Shown here piece after piece: positions 23,621 through 37,864 of a stretch of 64,000 bases of DNA. A program made the position numbers and the translations under genes. Each line of letters starts with the position of its first letter. Position 1 is the stretch's first letter. Source of the stretch: Pratylenchus scribneri (lineage: Eukaryota > Nematoda > Chromadorea > Rhabditida > Pratylenchidae); contig JAQSEB010000059.1 in the NCBI GenBank assembly GCA_030063045.1, forward strand, positions 5,332,001 to 5,396,000, in the 5' to 3' direction. The notes under the pieces are model-generated. The model was not told the origin of the DNA and made no database searches. It saw only the letters and a program-made list of their open reading frames with translations.

Positions 23621-24632
23621 TCAGAAGAAACGAAGATGCTTTTCGTAAAATTCGACAAGCTAAAATTGATTATTTAATCAAAAATTAATTTAAATTTTTG
23701 TACCTTTGCTGCTGCATTTCCCTCAACCAGAATGGATGTTGGCATAAGCTCATAGTCAATGTCATCATAACGCACCAATGCCAAGACAGTTCCATCCTTC
23801 GCTCCCTTCTTGACACCCAAAATTTGCTCAATCTTTTTGCCCTGCTGGAATTTGTAGACTTTCCCTTCGTATGGATTTTCTGAAAAAATATTTTAAGATG
23901 AAATTAAATAAAAGAATAGAACCAAGAAATTGAGCCCCGTTTCCCTCAATTGCTGGTGCTGCTTTCTTTTCCTCCTTTTCTTCCGGTTCCGTTTCATCGC
24001 TGTCAGTGGAAAGCAAAAATTTCTTGCTGCGAGGAGCACTCTTAAATTAATATTTGGTCCGTCATTAACATGTTTTTATTGACAAACCTTGTGCATACTA
24101 CTGCGGTCTTTGGAACTTCGATCTTTGGAACGTTCCTTTGTTGAGCGATCAATACTCTGAAAAAAAATTAATTTAGTTAGGTAAAAATTCGATAACTCAC
24201 TTCAGCTTTGATTATCTTCTTTGCTTTGGTTGGTTCCTTTGAAGTGGATTTCCTCGAGCTTTTCTTCGACTTTTTCTCCTTCTCATTTTCCTCGAATTCT
24301 TTGATCAAATCGGGGCAATCTGCATAAATATATTAAATTAATGCAATTCAATCATTTTAATCGATTAATTCCATACCGCAATTCTCTTCAGGTTCCCTAA
24401 ATTTAATAATTTTAAATTTTATTTTATCATCAATCGATCGATACCATGTATTGTCTTCCGGTTTGTCATAATTCTTCCATTTGATGAAATATTCCACTTT
24501 TCCTTTCACGACTCGTTTCTTCAAAATCTTCTCAACCTTAAAATCAATCATTATTTTAATAAGAATTGAAATTAATTAATTTATTACCTGAAAAACTTCT
24601 CCCTCTGGATCGCTTGAATCTGAATCCGACAT
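23621..24632 (-). CDS. HP1-family chromobox protein (chromodomain plus chromoshadow domain)
   Basis: HP1 proteins bind methylated histone H3 Lys9 and dimerise to form silent chromatin. The start at 24632 opens [15 protein letters not shown]. The chromodomain spans 24590-24350 ([31 protein letters not shown] joined by a short phase-2 intron to EPEENCDC). Aromatic-cage positions read Phe (for the usual Tyr), Trp and Tyr. A Lys/Ser-rich hinge follows ([33 protein letters not shown]), then an acidic patch. The chromoshadow domain occupies 23880-23640 ([48 protein letters not shown]). The sum is about 226 residues, typical for HP1 and for worm HPL-1/HPL-2. I cannot say which paralogue it matches. 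Confidence 0.94.
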
Positions 24633-24875
24633 AATCAGCAAAATTGCAAAATAAATAATACTGGAGAATGGAGATTGATAACTTTCATTTGGGGATAAAA
24701 ATAAATTGAATTTAACATCAAAAATAATAACAGCTTTTAAACTGATGAATAAAATATGAAAAACCATTTGAAGAATATTTAATCTTTTTATACGATTTAT
24801 TCTATATATATTAAAATAAGTGCAATTATTTATTATGTATGGAATTTTGTGTTAATTGAGCAATTCTTCTTCTTC

Positions 24876-26849
24876 TTATGATTTATCAACCCGTTCTCTG
24901 CTGCACTTCACATATTTCGAAAATGCTTTGGATCTTCTCGGTAATGTTCTGGGATAGTGAACATTTCTGGCAAAAAAGACTCGTCTGGGTTGCGCCAATG
25001 GAAATGTGGAAAAGTGACTTTCATCGACAATGAAGTGAAGACTGGAATTTCTGTTCAAAAAATTTATTCATTTATTTAATAAATTAATTTGTATAAAAAC
25101 CTAGTTGAATGGGAAAGCCCGGAGGCATTTTACCAGATGAACAAAAGCTTCGAAACTTTTTGATCTTTGGCATCACCGGTTCAAGAACTTGAAGTATTTC
25201 CATAATATTGTCAATTGTTAGATGAAAATCTCGACACTGAATGAATGAATCAATGAATAAAAAATAAAATGAATTATTCTTGAAGAATTAACATACCAAG
25301 GAAAGCATGCCTTTCACTTCCTGGACATTCGTCTTCTCTTGCTTTACTCGGCCCAAATGTGCCAATGGTCCATCAGGTAAACGCAAATATTGACCCCAAG
25401 TCAATTTTGGTCTTGAAGGAGGCGGCAAACTTTTGCGATGCTAAAATTTAATAAATTAGTATTATATGATTCAAATATTTATTACCTTTTCATCATCAGC
25501 CGGCATTGCTGCAATATTTCCATCTGTGAATGCTTGTTGCATAGCCTTGTTTCGTTTGAGATCCTCTTTTGTCAAATGTTCCCTCCTTTAATTGATTAAT
25601 TAATTCATATTGTTTAAAATTATTGATACCGTTTCCTGGTGATCAATCGTAATCCTTTGATGTGGTATAAATCGGCATCATATTCGCCAATTTTGAACTG
25701 TAAAAGATTGAATATTTATAATGTATATTCGTAAAAACCGATTTGTTTGTCATGAACCAATTTTTTGCCCTCACAAACTAAATTTCATAAAATTATGGGT
25801 TTGTTCATTAAAAGTGAATACCTCAATTGGCCTGGTGCTCATGTGAGTCGCAATAATATCCGAACTCATCAATAGGTCCAATTCATCATTCTATAAAGAC
25901 AAAGATAAATAACAAATTATAAAATTTAATTACCAAATGCCGATTCTTATCGCGCACTTTCTGATAGACCTTAAAATTTATTGGGGGTTTTGAATAATGT
26001 TTTAAATAAATTACTTCTTTCTCGTTATCCATCAACACCGTTTGATAGCCTTTTGGAGCGGAAGGATCAAATAATAGGGACATATTGCCTCTGACCCAAC
26101 GAAACATTTTCTCATTGAAGTCGATCAGTGTGAAATCCACTCGAAGTTTTGAACCCTTCTTGAATATTTTAAATGTGTCTGATGGCATTATTCGTGAGAG
26201 CAAAGGAACTGAAAAACATTCTCAATATTTATTATTAATATTAAAAACCTACTCCATGTCTCGAATGACCATTTTACTTCCATGTAAAAATCGTTTAGAC
26301 CGGATAGATGCTGGTGAATTGCCGGTAATTGTGAAGACAATGCTCCGTGCGATTGCCGCTTATGTGTCATTAGAAAAAGGCCGACTGATGTAATTTTAAA
26401 TCATAAATAATTTGATGAATAAAAGCAAACTCATTTGACGATCTCCAACGCTGATTGCTTCATGCAAACTTTTCCATCCTTCATTGTTCTTGATGCAGGT
26501 TAGAGCGTCTTTGGTCAATAATAATTTCGCGGCATCTTTAATGATGATTTGAAATTGGAAATTCAATAATTTACAAAACCTTGATTCCCAAGCATCTGCA
26601 AATAATTTTTTAGAATTTAAAATAAAATTTATAATATTTTACCGCTGCTATATGGAGTGCGGTGTTTCCGTGAGTGTCTTGAGCGTCCACATTTATATCC
26701 GGGTTTTCTCGAAGCATTTTTGCCAACGTCTTTAAGTCATTGTGGAATACTGCCTTGTGTAGCGGAAAATGCTCTTCTAGCCATGCACCAGTGTCCACAT
26801 TGTTTGCAGCAACAGCAGGGTCAGTTTCGGATTTGAATGATTGTGACAT
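24876..26849 (-). CDS. ankyrin-repeat domain 13-family protein (GPCR chaperone type)
   Basis: ANKRD13 proteins are ER or endosome-associated adaptors; the ANKRD13C branch assists GPCR biogenesis. The start at 26849 opens MSQSFKSETDPAVAANNVDT. Ankyrin repeats follow (LHKAVFHNDLKTLAKML, DAQDTHGNTALHIAAMLGNQ, KNNEGWKSLHEAISVGDRQM; 26760-26440). The family-specific region runs from 26360 to 24880: GLNDFYMEVKWSFETW, VPLLSRIMPSDTFKIFKKGS, LRVDFTLIDFNEKMFRWVRG, MSLLFDPSAPKGYQTVLMDN, then WGQYLRLPDGPLAHLGRVK, MPPGFPIQL and a basic C-terminus. There are no ubiquitin-interacting motifs in the tail, which favours ANKRD13C over A/B/D. It is the first gene of the long minus-strand array. Confidence 0.9.
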
Positions 26850-29464
26850 ACGTTTACCTTATTAGCAGCTGTAAATTTAATCATTTTGAATTAACAAAAT
26901 ATAATACTTTATTTTAGGAATTTGTGATAAATAAGAATGAAAATAAATCTTTTAAAAATATTAAAGAACTGAATCAATATAGAAGAGTGAATGGTGGTCA
27001 GAAACGCTTGGTAGCAGTGGATGAATATTTAATAAGTTAAGGATAAGGATTTTTTTTTTTTTTGTTATAACGTAAAAAGTTGCAGAGAGCTATAGCTTGC
27101 ATTGCATTGTAAAGCATCTACCTATTTGTTTTTTTTTTTCGAAAAAAAAGGTAAGCAATAAGTAGAAAATCCTAAACTATAAACTTTTGTGGGAAAATGG
27201 TATAGAAAATAGAATTTTGCCATCAACTACAATCCTGGTCCTGGCATTTCTCCATCTTCTCCTGAATAAATGGAGTTTAAAATAATTTTTATGAACAATT
27301 AATCATGTTGCTGTGACCTGTGGCTGCGAATTGCGAACAACTCTGCTTTGTCAATTTTGTTTTTTGTTTGTTTGGTTTATCAATTCAACCGATTTTTTTG
27401 AATGGCAAAAAGGGAAAAATAACATAATGCCAATACAATAAATTAATCTTTTTATCTGTATTATTGATTTTTGTTCCAATTAAAATGTTGAATTTTTTTC
27501 CATTGAAAAATGCTCAATTCGTCCAATAATATGGTTTACCGAACTTATGTAAAATAAAAAATAAAATGACCGATGAAATTTGGATAGAATTGAGTGGATT
27601 AGTTCGCTTTTCACATATTTTCCTTACTATAATACCATCAATTGCCTTGTGCTAACTTTGCCAGCTGCGCCAATTGTTTTGTGTAAACAACCGAAATCCA
27701 ATTCATCTCATAGGGCCAAATCTTGGTTGACTAGCGCTGTTTTGGATAGATCTCAGTCAGCTCTTCTCCTCCTAGACAACGAGACAACATACACGTTCGA
27801 ATTTCATTTGCGCCGTGTATCCTTTTCCCATTCCCTTCGTTTGGAAAGAAAAGGCCAAAAGAGAGCTGCTGCTTGTGGTCGAATTATGCTTGCCTAGGCC
27901 CTAGGCCGAGCACTGCATCATCAGCTCACCAAAAAGCTAAAACATCAATTGAAGTTCCTTTAAATTCGTTGCAGCCATTTTTAGCATAAACAAAATGGAT
28001 TTGTCCTTGAAGATTGGAAGTTGATTCCCAGTAGAATACAAAATAAATCCCATTGTATGCCTTTTTTACTTTTCTCTCATAATTTTCATTTTTGTTAGGC
28101 TAATCTAATTTTTCCCTTTTATCCTCATTTATTTGCCGCATGTGCAAATTGAAACTTTTTAATTGTCCAGAAGGGCAATTTTGGTGGCATAGCAGCATTT
28201 TTTTTTGTAATGGCCTTTTGGCATTGGCAAATTAGAGTGGAATTGGAGAGATGAGTCCTCCTCCAACTCGGCTGTTTTACCCAACCAATTTGGCCATTCT
28301 CTCTTTCCATTCATTTCATTCCACCATCTATTCCCCCAAAAGTTTAGGCTCTTCCGGTCTTTTATGGCTAATCCCATTTCACTTCTTTCAAGATAAAAAA
28401 AAAGGAAAAGGAAATCCGACCCAAAATGAAATGAAATGTCCATTTCCTTGCAAGTTCTTGGATTCTGAATCGGAATATTTTTTTGAAGAAATCCCCTCAT
28501 AAATGAATTATAAATTCTATTTTATTTTGGTGTGTTTAATCAACATTGTCTCCTTCTTTATTTGGCCTAGTTCAATCCAATTCATTCTATTCTAGTTAAG
28601 CCTCAATTCATTCCTTCCATTGGGAGACTATTCGCAGAAATCATTTATTGGCCATAGCCCAAATGCCCCATTCCCTTCCATGCATTCCAATTCCATTCAT
28701 TCAATTCCACCATCAATAGGTATTTTTATTTCCAAAAATGCCCCAACATTCTTCCGTAAATCCACCACCTTGTCTAATTTCGGTTTCGGCTTCCGCTGAT
28801 TTGCTTCTTGCTTCAGGCAATAATAACAATGTTGTTCATCGGTAATTCTTCTTCAATCCCACTCATCCATTTATTCCTTCATTCCCCCTTAAAGGCCTTC
28901 ATTGCATCCCCTTCTCGGTGTCCCCCACTCCTCAACACCGCCGTGTGCTCGACGCCATACCGTTTTTGCCTTTTTTGACCGTCGAAGGTTCGTTCTTCTG
29001 TTTTACGGCTTTTTCAAGGGAAAATTTCCACTCCAACCCATCCTTGCCCTCATTTATTATTTGAGGCTTAATTGCACAAAAAAGGGAAAAGTTAAGAAGG
29101 AAAAATGGAAGTAAAATTAGGTGGAAAAAGAGGGAAAAAATTGCTGTTAAAAAGAAGGCACATTTAGAAAATTGGCAAATGAGGGGATTTTTTGGGAATG
29201 GCATCAAATGAATGAATGAATGAATGCCCATTTTGGCCAATCAACGTACCCACCTCCCATTTGCATATGTCGCCAATTTCCATTCCAATTGGGAAAGGCG
29301 AAGGAGGAAATCAACAAATCCAATTATTCGGTTTGCACGGCGCCTCGACCTTCTTAAAGCATTCCCCGACCGCCGATGGGGGACGGTGGTGGTGGGTAAT
29401 GTAATTGGCCCATCGGGGACCATCAACAGAGGAGGGGAATGAGGAGCTTTTGCGTCATTTCGAC
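26850..29464. other. long intergenic / 5' regulatory interval
   Basis: 2.6 kb with no gene I can establish. The left part holds T/A homopolymer runs (T14 near 27050; T10 CG A8 near 27128-27148). Around 27580-27897 a plus-strand frame is open for about 105 codons without a recognised domain. The right part (28560-28900) is rich in ATTCC/CATTC tracts. At 28738-28841 a plus-strand ATG opens a 34-codon segment ending at a GTAATT donor, a possible first coding exon of the phosphodiesterase gene. An (AATG)n microsatellite lies at 29207-29226. Confidence 0.4.
29459..29464. repeat. target-site duplication, left copy
   Basis: TTCGAC immediately left of the 5' LTR is repeated immediately right of the 3' LTR at 32297-32302. 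Because one or two bases next to the LTR ends are shared, the true duplication could be 4-6 bp. Confidence 0.8.
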
Positions 29465-29709
29465 TGTAATAAATGATGAGATACACTGACTTTCCATTTA
29501 AATATTTATTGTCATTTTATTTATAATTTGGCTCTAATGTCAACCCCAATTCATTTATGAGTTCTAAAAATTCCCCATATTATATTAAATCCATAAATAA
29601 ATTGTTGTTAAGTTTTTATTTCATTTAATTGAATAAATCTTTCTTAATTAATTGTGGAATTATTATTGGGTTTGGGCTCAGTAGCTTCAATAAACTGCGC
29701 ACGATTGCA
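29465..29709 (+). repeat. 5' LTR (245 bp)
   Basis: A direct repeat with the copy at 32052-32296. It begins TGTAATAAATG and ends GCGCACGATTGCA, the usual TG...CA. By eye the two copies are identical over all 245 bases, which implies a recent insertion. It includes an AT-rich body with AATAAA-type motifs near the right end. Two further T residues after the CA are also shared. Confidence 0.92.
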
Positions 29710-29711
29710 TT

Positions 29712-29729
29712 TGGTAGCACCTCAGGACG
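29712..29729 (+). other. candidate primer-binding site
   Basis: TGGTAGCACCTCAGGACG begins two bases after the LTR end. Its leading TGG would pair with a tRNA 3' CCA. The matching tRNA was not identified, so the assignment rests on position and the TGG start. Confidence 0.55.
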
Positions 29730-29782
29730 ATTCAACCATTTCTTCAATAGAGTTAAGCTCTATCAAGTCTGCAAAAATTGAC

Positions 29783-32056
29783 ATGTCGAGAACCAGAGAC
29801 AGCAAAGGGAGGTTTGTGAGCAACGCAAAAATTTCGGAGGTTGAAAACAGTGATGATGACAATTCAAACACTGAGCAAAATCCGGAAGAAGATTTGCAAG
29901 CCAATGAAAATCCTACAACTGGCAATGGTCATGGCAATGGAAATAATTTGTTGGATGAGATGAGGACTTTAATTGGACGAATTGAACAGAACCAAAATGA
30001 GCATGCACAAGCAATGCAAAATCGATTGCAACAAGTTGAAACTGTGCAACAAACGATTCAAGATCGTTTTCAACAATTTGAAAATGTTCAAGAAAATAGG
30101 ATGGAAAATTTGAGGAGAGAATTAAATGACCAGTTGAGCGAAAAATTGGAAAATTTGGAAACCCGTTTAGCGGGAAGAATTGGAAATGACTTTGGAGATT
30201 TCGATAATTATGGACGAAATAACAATGGCATTGGTGTGGGAAAAAACAATGGAAATGGAAACAAAAAAGGTGGCACGCAAAACACTTTATTTGGTGGTCA
30301 AAATCAATTTCCAAATTTTGCTTTTATGGAAAAATCTCGGCAATCAGAATTGTTTGGTGGCGAAACAAATAATACTCAAAATCAAGAAGGTGCGAATGGA
30401 ATTGTCGGCGCATTAAAAGAAATGGTTTTGGGCATGGAAAAACGAACATCCGAGCTTATAAGAGCTAATGAATGCCAACAATTTGCCCAACTTTCCGCCA
30501 CAATAAAAGATTTGTCAGGCAATGAAGGACGCACCCAAATTTTGAATTATTTTTCAAACCTGGAGACCATAACTGAAGGTTGGACAAATCAGCGAAGAGC
30601 CAAATTGATTGGGACACATCTGATTAGTCAATGCCGAGTGATTTTTGAAGGTTTGAGTGCCGCAGAAAGAAATGATTATACCCAAATTAAAAATGCCATT
30701 TTGCGAAGCGGTGGTGGAAATAATACACTTCGTTATTCGGCACAAGGAAAGTTATATTCAGGTTTAAGACCTGAACTAAATGAAAACCTTCGAGAATATG
30801 GCATTAAAATTTTGGCAATTGTTCGCGATTCATTCATGACAAATGTGCCCGATTCGGCGGTGGAAGATATGGCCAAAGCATATTTCTTGAATTCCATGAC
30901 AAACCTGCACATCCGAAATTCATTGTCCATGATCCATGACAATCTGAAATACCACCAGCTGATTGATAAGGCAGAGGAAATGCGGGAAAGATCAATGATT
31001 AATTTTGGGACACAAAATTCAAACCTAAATTCACTGCCAATCTCAAATAATAAAATGCCGAATAATTCACTGATGTCATCCGAAAATAAGTTGAATGGCA
31101 CTGAACATTTCAAAACAATCGCCAATACAACTCATTTGGGATTTAATCGATTGAATAATGGAAATAATAATTGGAATAACCATCAGAATGGTCAGAAGTT
31201 ATTTGGTCAAGGAAAGGGGAAATTTGCCACAACTCAATTATTGATTGGAAAGGAAGATGAAGGGGGAAATGGATTTTGGCAGAATGAAGATAATTTAATT
31301 GAGAAGTCGCAAAATGGAGAAAATGGTGAAAATGCTGGACAAAATTACACGAATGCAAATTTTATTGGAACAATCGTCACAAATGATTTTGATTATCGAT
31401 TAATTGATTGTTTGGGAAAAGAATTAATTAAAATTGAAAATTCAAAATCGCCAAAACAAAATGTACATTCAATGGTCACATGCATTGGAATTCAGCCATT
31501 TCGGAAAATCGATCAAAAAGGACAAAATTTGCCGGACAAACAATTCACCATTCGAAATTCAGTTTCGGAAAACAATGGAAAACAGCGAGAAAAGCAATTA
31601 TCGAATAAGTCCGAAAACAATGTTCAAATAATGACAATAAATCACTTAGTGCCAGTGGAAGTCACATTTCCGGTCGAGCGGGGGAAGAGTATCCGCCAAT
31701 TCAAAAAATTTCCACTTACAATAATGCCAAAATTGAACACCAATTCATTGAGCAGTGAATGTTTTCCTGGCTTTTCTAAATTAGGATGGAATTTCTCCCC
31801 TTCGGTTAAGCCGAAGCTCAACAATAAATTAGTCAGTCGTCAAGTTCCTTTATCATTCCGTTTGTCATCCGACTTTGCCACTCATGATTGGACGATGATT
31901 GCAAAAGATGAAAATTATACAGCGAATGTCCTACAAATTTCTGAAAACAAATTGGGGCCTGCCATTCATTTCAACAAAATTGGTCAAATTTCCACACAGA
32001 CGGATTTGGAAGAACATCCGCGCGTGGAAGCGCTTTCAGAGGACGGGGGAATGTAA
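29783..32056 (+). CDS. Gag-like protein of the LTR element (757 aa)
   Basis: First ATG at 29783 (MSRTRDSKGRFVSNAK); the frame is open further left into the LTR but without ATG. Residues about 10-60 are acidic and Asn-rich. About 55-135 form a coiled coil (EMRTLIGRIEQNQNEHAQAM, MENLRRELNDQLSEKLENLE). A Gly/Asn-rich spacer follows. About 230-420 are helical and resemble a retrotransposon capsid (RTQILNYFSNLETITEGW, QRRAKLIGTHLISQCRVIFE, LRPELNENLREYGIKILAI, MAKAYFLNSMTNLHIRNSL, YHQLIDKAEEMRERSM). The last 320 residues have no recognised domain. I see no CCHC zinc knuckle, no D(S/T)G protease motif and no YxDD. The reading frame is intact and crosses the PPT, stopping at TAA inside the 3' LTR. 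Confidence 0.85.
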   Translation: MSRTRDSKGRFVSNAKISEVENSDDDNSNTEQNPEEDLQANENPTTGNGHGNGNNLLDEMRTLIGRIEQNQNEHAQAMQNRLQQVETVQQTIQDRFQQFENVQENRMENLRRELNDQLSEKLENLETRLAGRIGNDFGDFDNYGRNNNGIGVGKNNGNGNKKGGTQNTLFGGQNQFPNFAFMEKSRQSELFGGETNNTQNQEGANGIVGALKEMVLGMEKRTSELIRANECQQFAQLSATIKDLSGNEGRTQILNYFSNLETITEGWTNQRRAKLIGTHLISQCRVIFEGLSAAERNDYTQIKNAILRSGGGNNTLRYSAQGKLYSGLRPELNENLREYGIKILAIVRDSFMTNVPDSAVEDMAKAYFLNSMTNLHIRNSLSMIHDNLKYHQLIDKAEEMRERSMINFGTQNSNLNSLPISNNKMPNNSLMSSENKLNGTEHFKTIANTTHLGFNRLNNGNNNWNNHQNGQKLFGQGKGKFATTQLLIGKEDEGGNGFWQNEDNLIEKSQNGENGENAGQNYTNANFIGTIVTNDFDYRLIDCLGKELIKIENSKSPKQNVHSMVTCIGIQPFRKIDQKGQNLPDKQFTIRNSVSENNGKQREKQLSNKSENNVQIMTINHLVPVEVTFPVERGKSIRQFKKFPLTIMPKLNTNSLSSECFPGFSKLGWNFSPSVKPKLNNKLVSRQVPLSFRLSSDFATHDWTMIAKDENYTANVLQISENKLGPAIHFNKIGQISTQTDLEEHPRVEALSEDGGM
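32037..32051 (+). other. polypurine tract
   Basis: AGAGGACGGGGGAA, purine except one C, lies directly against the 3' LTR start. This is the expected position of the plus-strand primer. It is also translated as the last residues (EDGGM) of the Gag-like protein. Confidence 0.7.
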
Positions 32057-32296
32057 TAAATGATGAGATACACTGACTTTCCATTTAAATATTTATTGTC
32101 ATTTTATTTATAATTTGGCTCTAATGTCAACCCCAATTCATTTATGAGTTCTAAAAATTCCCCATATTATATTAAATCCATAAATAAATTGTTGTTAAGT
32201 TTTTATTTCATTTAATTGAATAAATCTTTCTTAATTAATTGTGGAATTATTATTGGGTTTGGGCTCAGTAGCTTCAATAAACTGCGCACGATTGCA
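32052..32296 (+). repeat. 3' LTR (245 bp)
   Basis: Same length and, by eye, same sequence as the 5' LTR. It is followed by the right TTCGAC copy at 32297-32302. The Gag-like frame terminates four bases inside it. Confidence 0.92.
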
Positions 32297-33449
32297 TTCG
32301 ACCCCAAAAAGACGGACGAGTCGATTTGGGTTTAAGTGGAGGAAGGGAACAGCTGCTTCTTCAATCCGTTCGGAGCAGCCCTCCGGCAAATTCCGAGGGA
32401 GGAAGAAGGAAGGAGGAGTTGCCATTTGTCATGCCGTTCGCAATCCAGAATCCACACAGCCTACAGCCTTGCTACTGGAAGCTGGAGAATTCCCCTTGTC
32501 CTCGGCCTTTTGCCTGCAGCAAATTCTCCCCTTTTGCCGTTTGCCTCCGTTCATTTCCTTCATGGGCACCGAATTGAGTGAATGAATGAATGAGGGAGTG
32601 GATGAATGTTGGTCGGGTGCAGTCGAAAGCCCAGAGAATTTAGGGCCAATCCTCCCCTTCACGACAGCTGCGGTCGACTGCGTCACATAGCCTCCATCTC
32701 CATTTGGCCATGGCCTTGGCCATATTCCTCCTCTCTTTCCAATTTTCTCGCTTCATTCCTCCCTTCCTCCTCTCTCTGCCATTGCCATACTTTTTCCCAT
32801 CCCCCAATCCACTCTTTCGTACATTTTCTGGCCCTTTTTCCATCCATCCACATCCATTTCCCACATTGCCTTTTCCCCTCAACCACTTTCTTCCCCCGGG
32901 TGCCTTTGCCATCGCCCTCATCCATCCCATTCCATCCATCCTTCCATTCCTTCACTTTTGTTTGTCCAATTTGCCGCTGCTCTCCTCCAACATTCGACTT
33001 CTCCCGACCAATAGACCAGCCGGTGGTGCACAGCTCCCGAATTGCGCCTTTTGCCCCCACCTGCTTCTGCTACCGCTGTTGGCTCTTTTGATGCGCCTTT
33101 TGGCCCGCCCTCCCTTCTTGCCAAAAAACCACCCAGCAGCTTCCACCAAATCGACTGCCCCCATTTCCCCTTTCCCTTCCCTCTCTTCTGCAATCAAATG
33201 GCGTCAACACCGGCGGCGTCAATCGGCCCAGCGCCTCTCAACACCCTCATTCGCACTGCCGACAAATTCAAATCGGCCAATTTGGCCTGAATTTGGGGAA
33301 TTAGCCCAGTCAAACATAGAGGACACGGGAACAGACATAAAGGAAAGGAAGAACCCTTCTGCAAAAAAGGCCATCCATCCAAATCCATCATCAAATAATT
33401 CATTGAATTAAATATTCAATTTTATTATTAATTATTACTGATTTGTTTA
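32297..33449. other. GC-rich region upstream of PDE4 UCR1 exon
   Basis: Markedly GC-richer and C/T-rich on the plus strand (CCTCC, CCATCC tracts). Long open frames on both strands overlap here, but they are mutually exclusive and low in complexity, so I do not call them. It may contain 5' UTR and N-terminal exons of the phosphodiesterase gene. A possible short exon starts at the ATG at 33198. Confidence 0.4.
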
Positions 33450-37401
<3,952 letters not shown>

Positions 37402-37864
37402 AAAGATTAAATCCACCCTCCAGCAAAATACAAATCGGGTTTCTTCCTTCCCCTCCCTTTCATCCCAATTCTCTGTGCAGCAGATATAATTCGTTCAAAA
37501 CAATAATAATTTGTTAATTTCAATTTAGGATATTCCTCTTTTATTTGTTGATTAAACAGTATTTTATCAGCCAAAAAACTTTTCCTTCACAATCAGCATT
37601 ATTTCCTCCTCCTTAATTGCAGCAGCAGGTGGTGCTCCCTCTCCTCTCAACTTTCCCTTTCAATAAATGTGATTTTTGATAATTATCCTCCCCTCCCCTC
37701 ATTCAATAAGCATAATTTTTCATTTTGTAAATTTATGTTGATGAAAAAATTATGAAATTAAAAAAAAACATTTACAAAATTGTTGTTAAAGTGTGAAAGG
37801 ACGAATCTTTTAGGTTTAAGTGAGTTTATCATTGGATTTGATTAAACTTCTTTTCTTCTTCCCA
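37402..37864. other. convergent 3' intergenic region
   Basis: 463 bp between the stops of pde-4 (+) and the coiled-coil gene (-). It includes CAATAAATG near 37661 as a possible polyadenylation signal for pde-4. I see no ORF of note. Confidence 0.5.

Larger units (their letters stand above)
29465..32296 (+). mobile_element. non-autonomous LTR retrotransposon encoding only a Gag-like protein
   Basis: A complete 2.83 kb insertion. It has identical 245-bp LTRs, a TTCGAC target-site duplication, a TGG-starting candidate primer-binding site just inside the 5' LTR, a purine tract against the 3' LTR, and one long open frame filling the interior. The frame encodes a Gag-like protein only; there is no room or sequence for protease, reverse transcriptase, RNase H or integrase. 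It would need Pol functions in trans. Gag-only elements of this layout are known in other eukaryotes as TR-GAG-type elements; whether this one belongs to a described nematode family needs a search. Confidence 0.9.

Noticed and set aside
27045..27150. T-runs and T10-CG-A8 palindrome as a terminator or hairpin RNA
   Set aside because: Simple homopolymers in AT-rich intergenic DNA; no further support.
27580..27897. 105-codon plus-strand frame in the long intergenic interval
   Set aside because: No clear splice sites, start or domain. It is mentioned only as a possible exon.
29207..29226. (AATG)n run as a repeat array of note
   Set aside because: A short microsatellite of about five units, common in such DNA.
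29654..29782. Upstream extension of the Gag-like frame into the 5' LTR
   Set aside because: The frame is open but starts with GTG; the same LTR bases recur in the 3' LTR. The first ATG is at 29783.
32606..33411. Several long overlapping frames on both strands
   Set aside because: They overlap each other, are low in complexity (Pro/Ser/Phe or Trp/Gly/Lys biased from CCATCC tracts) and show no domain. They reflect composition.
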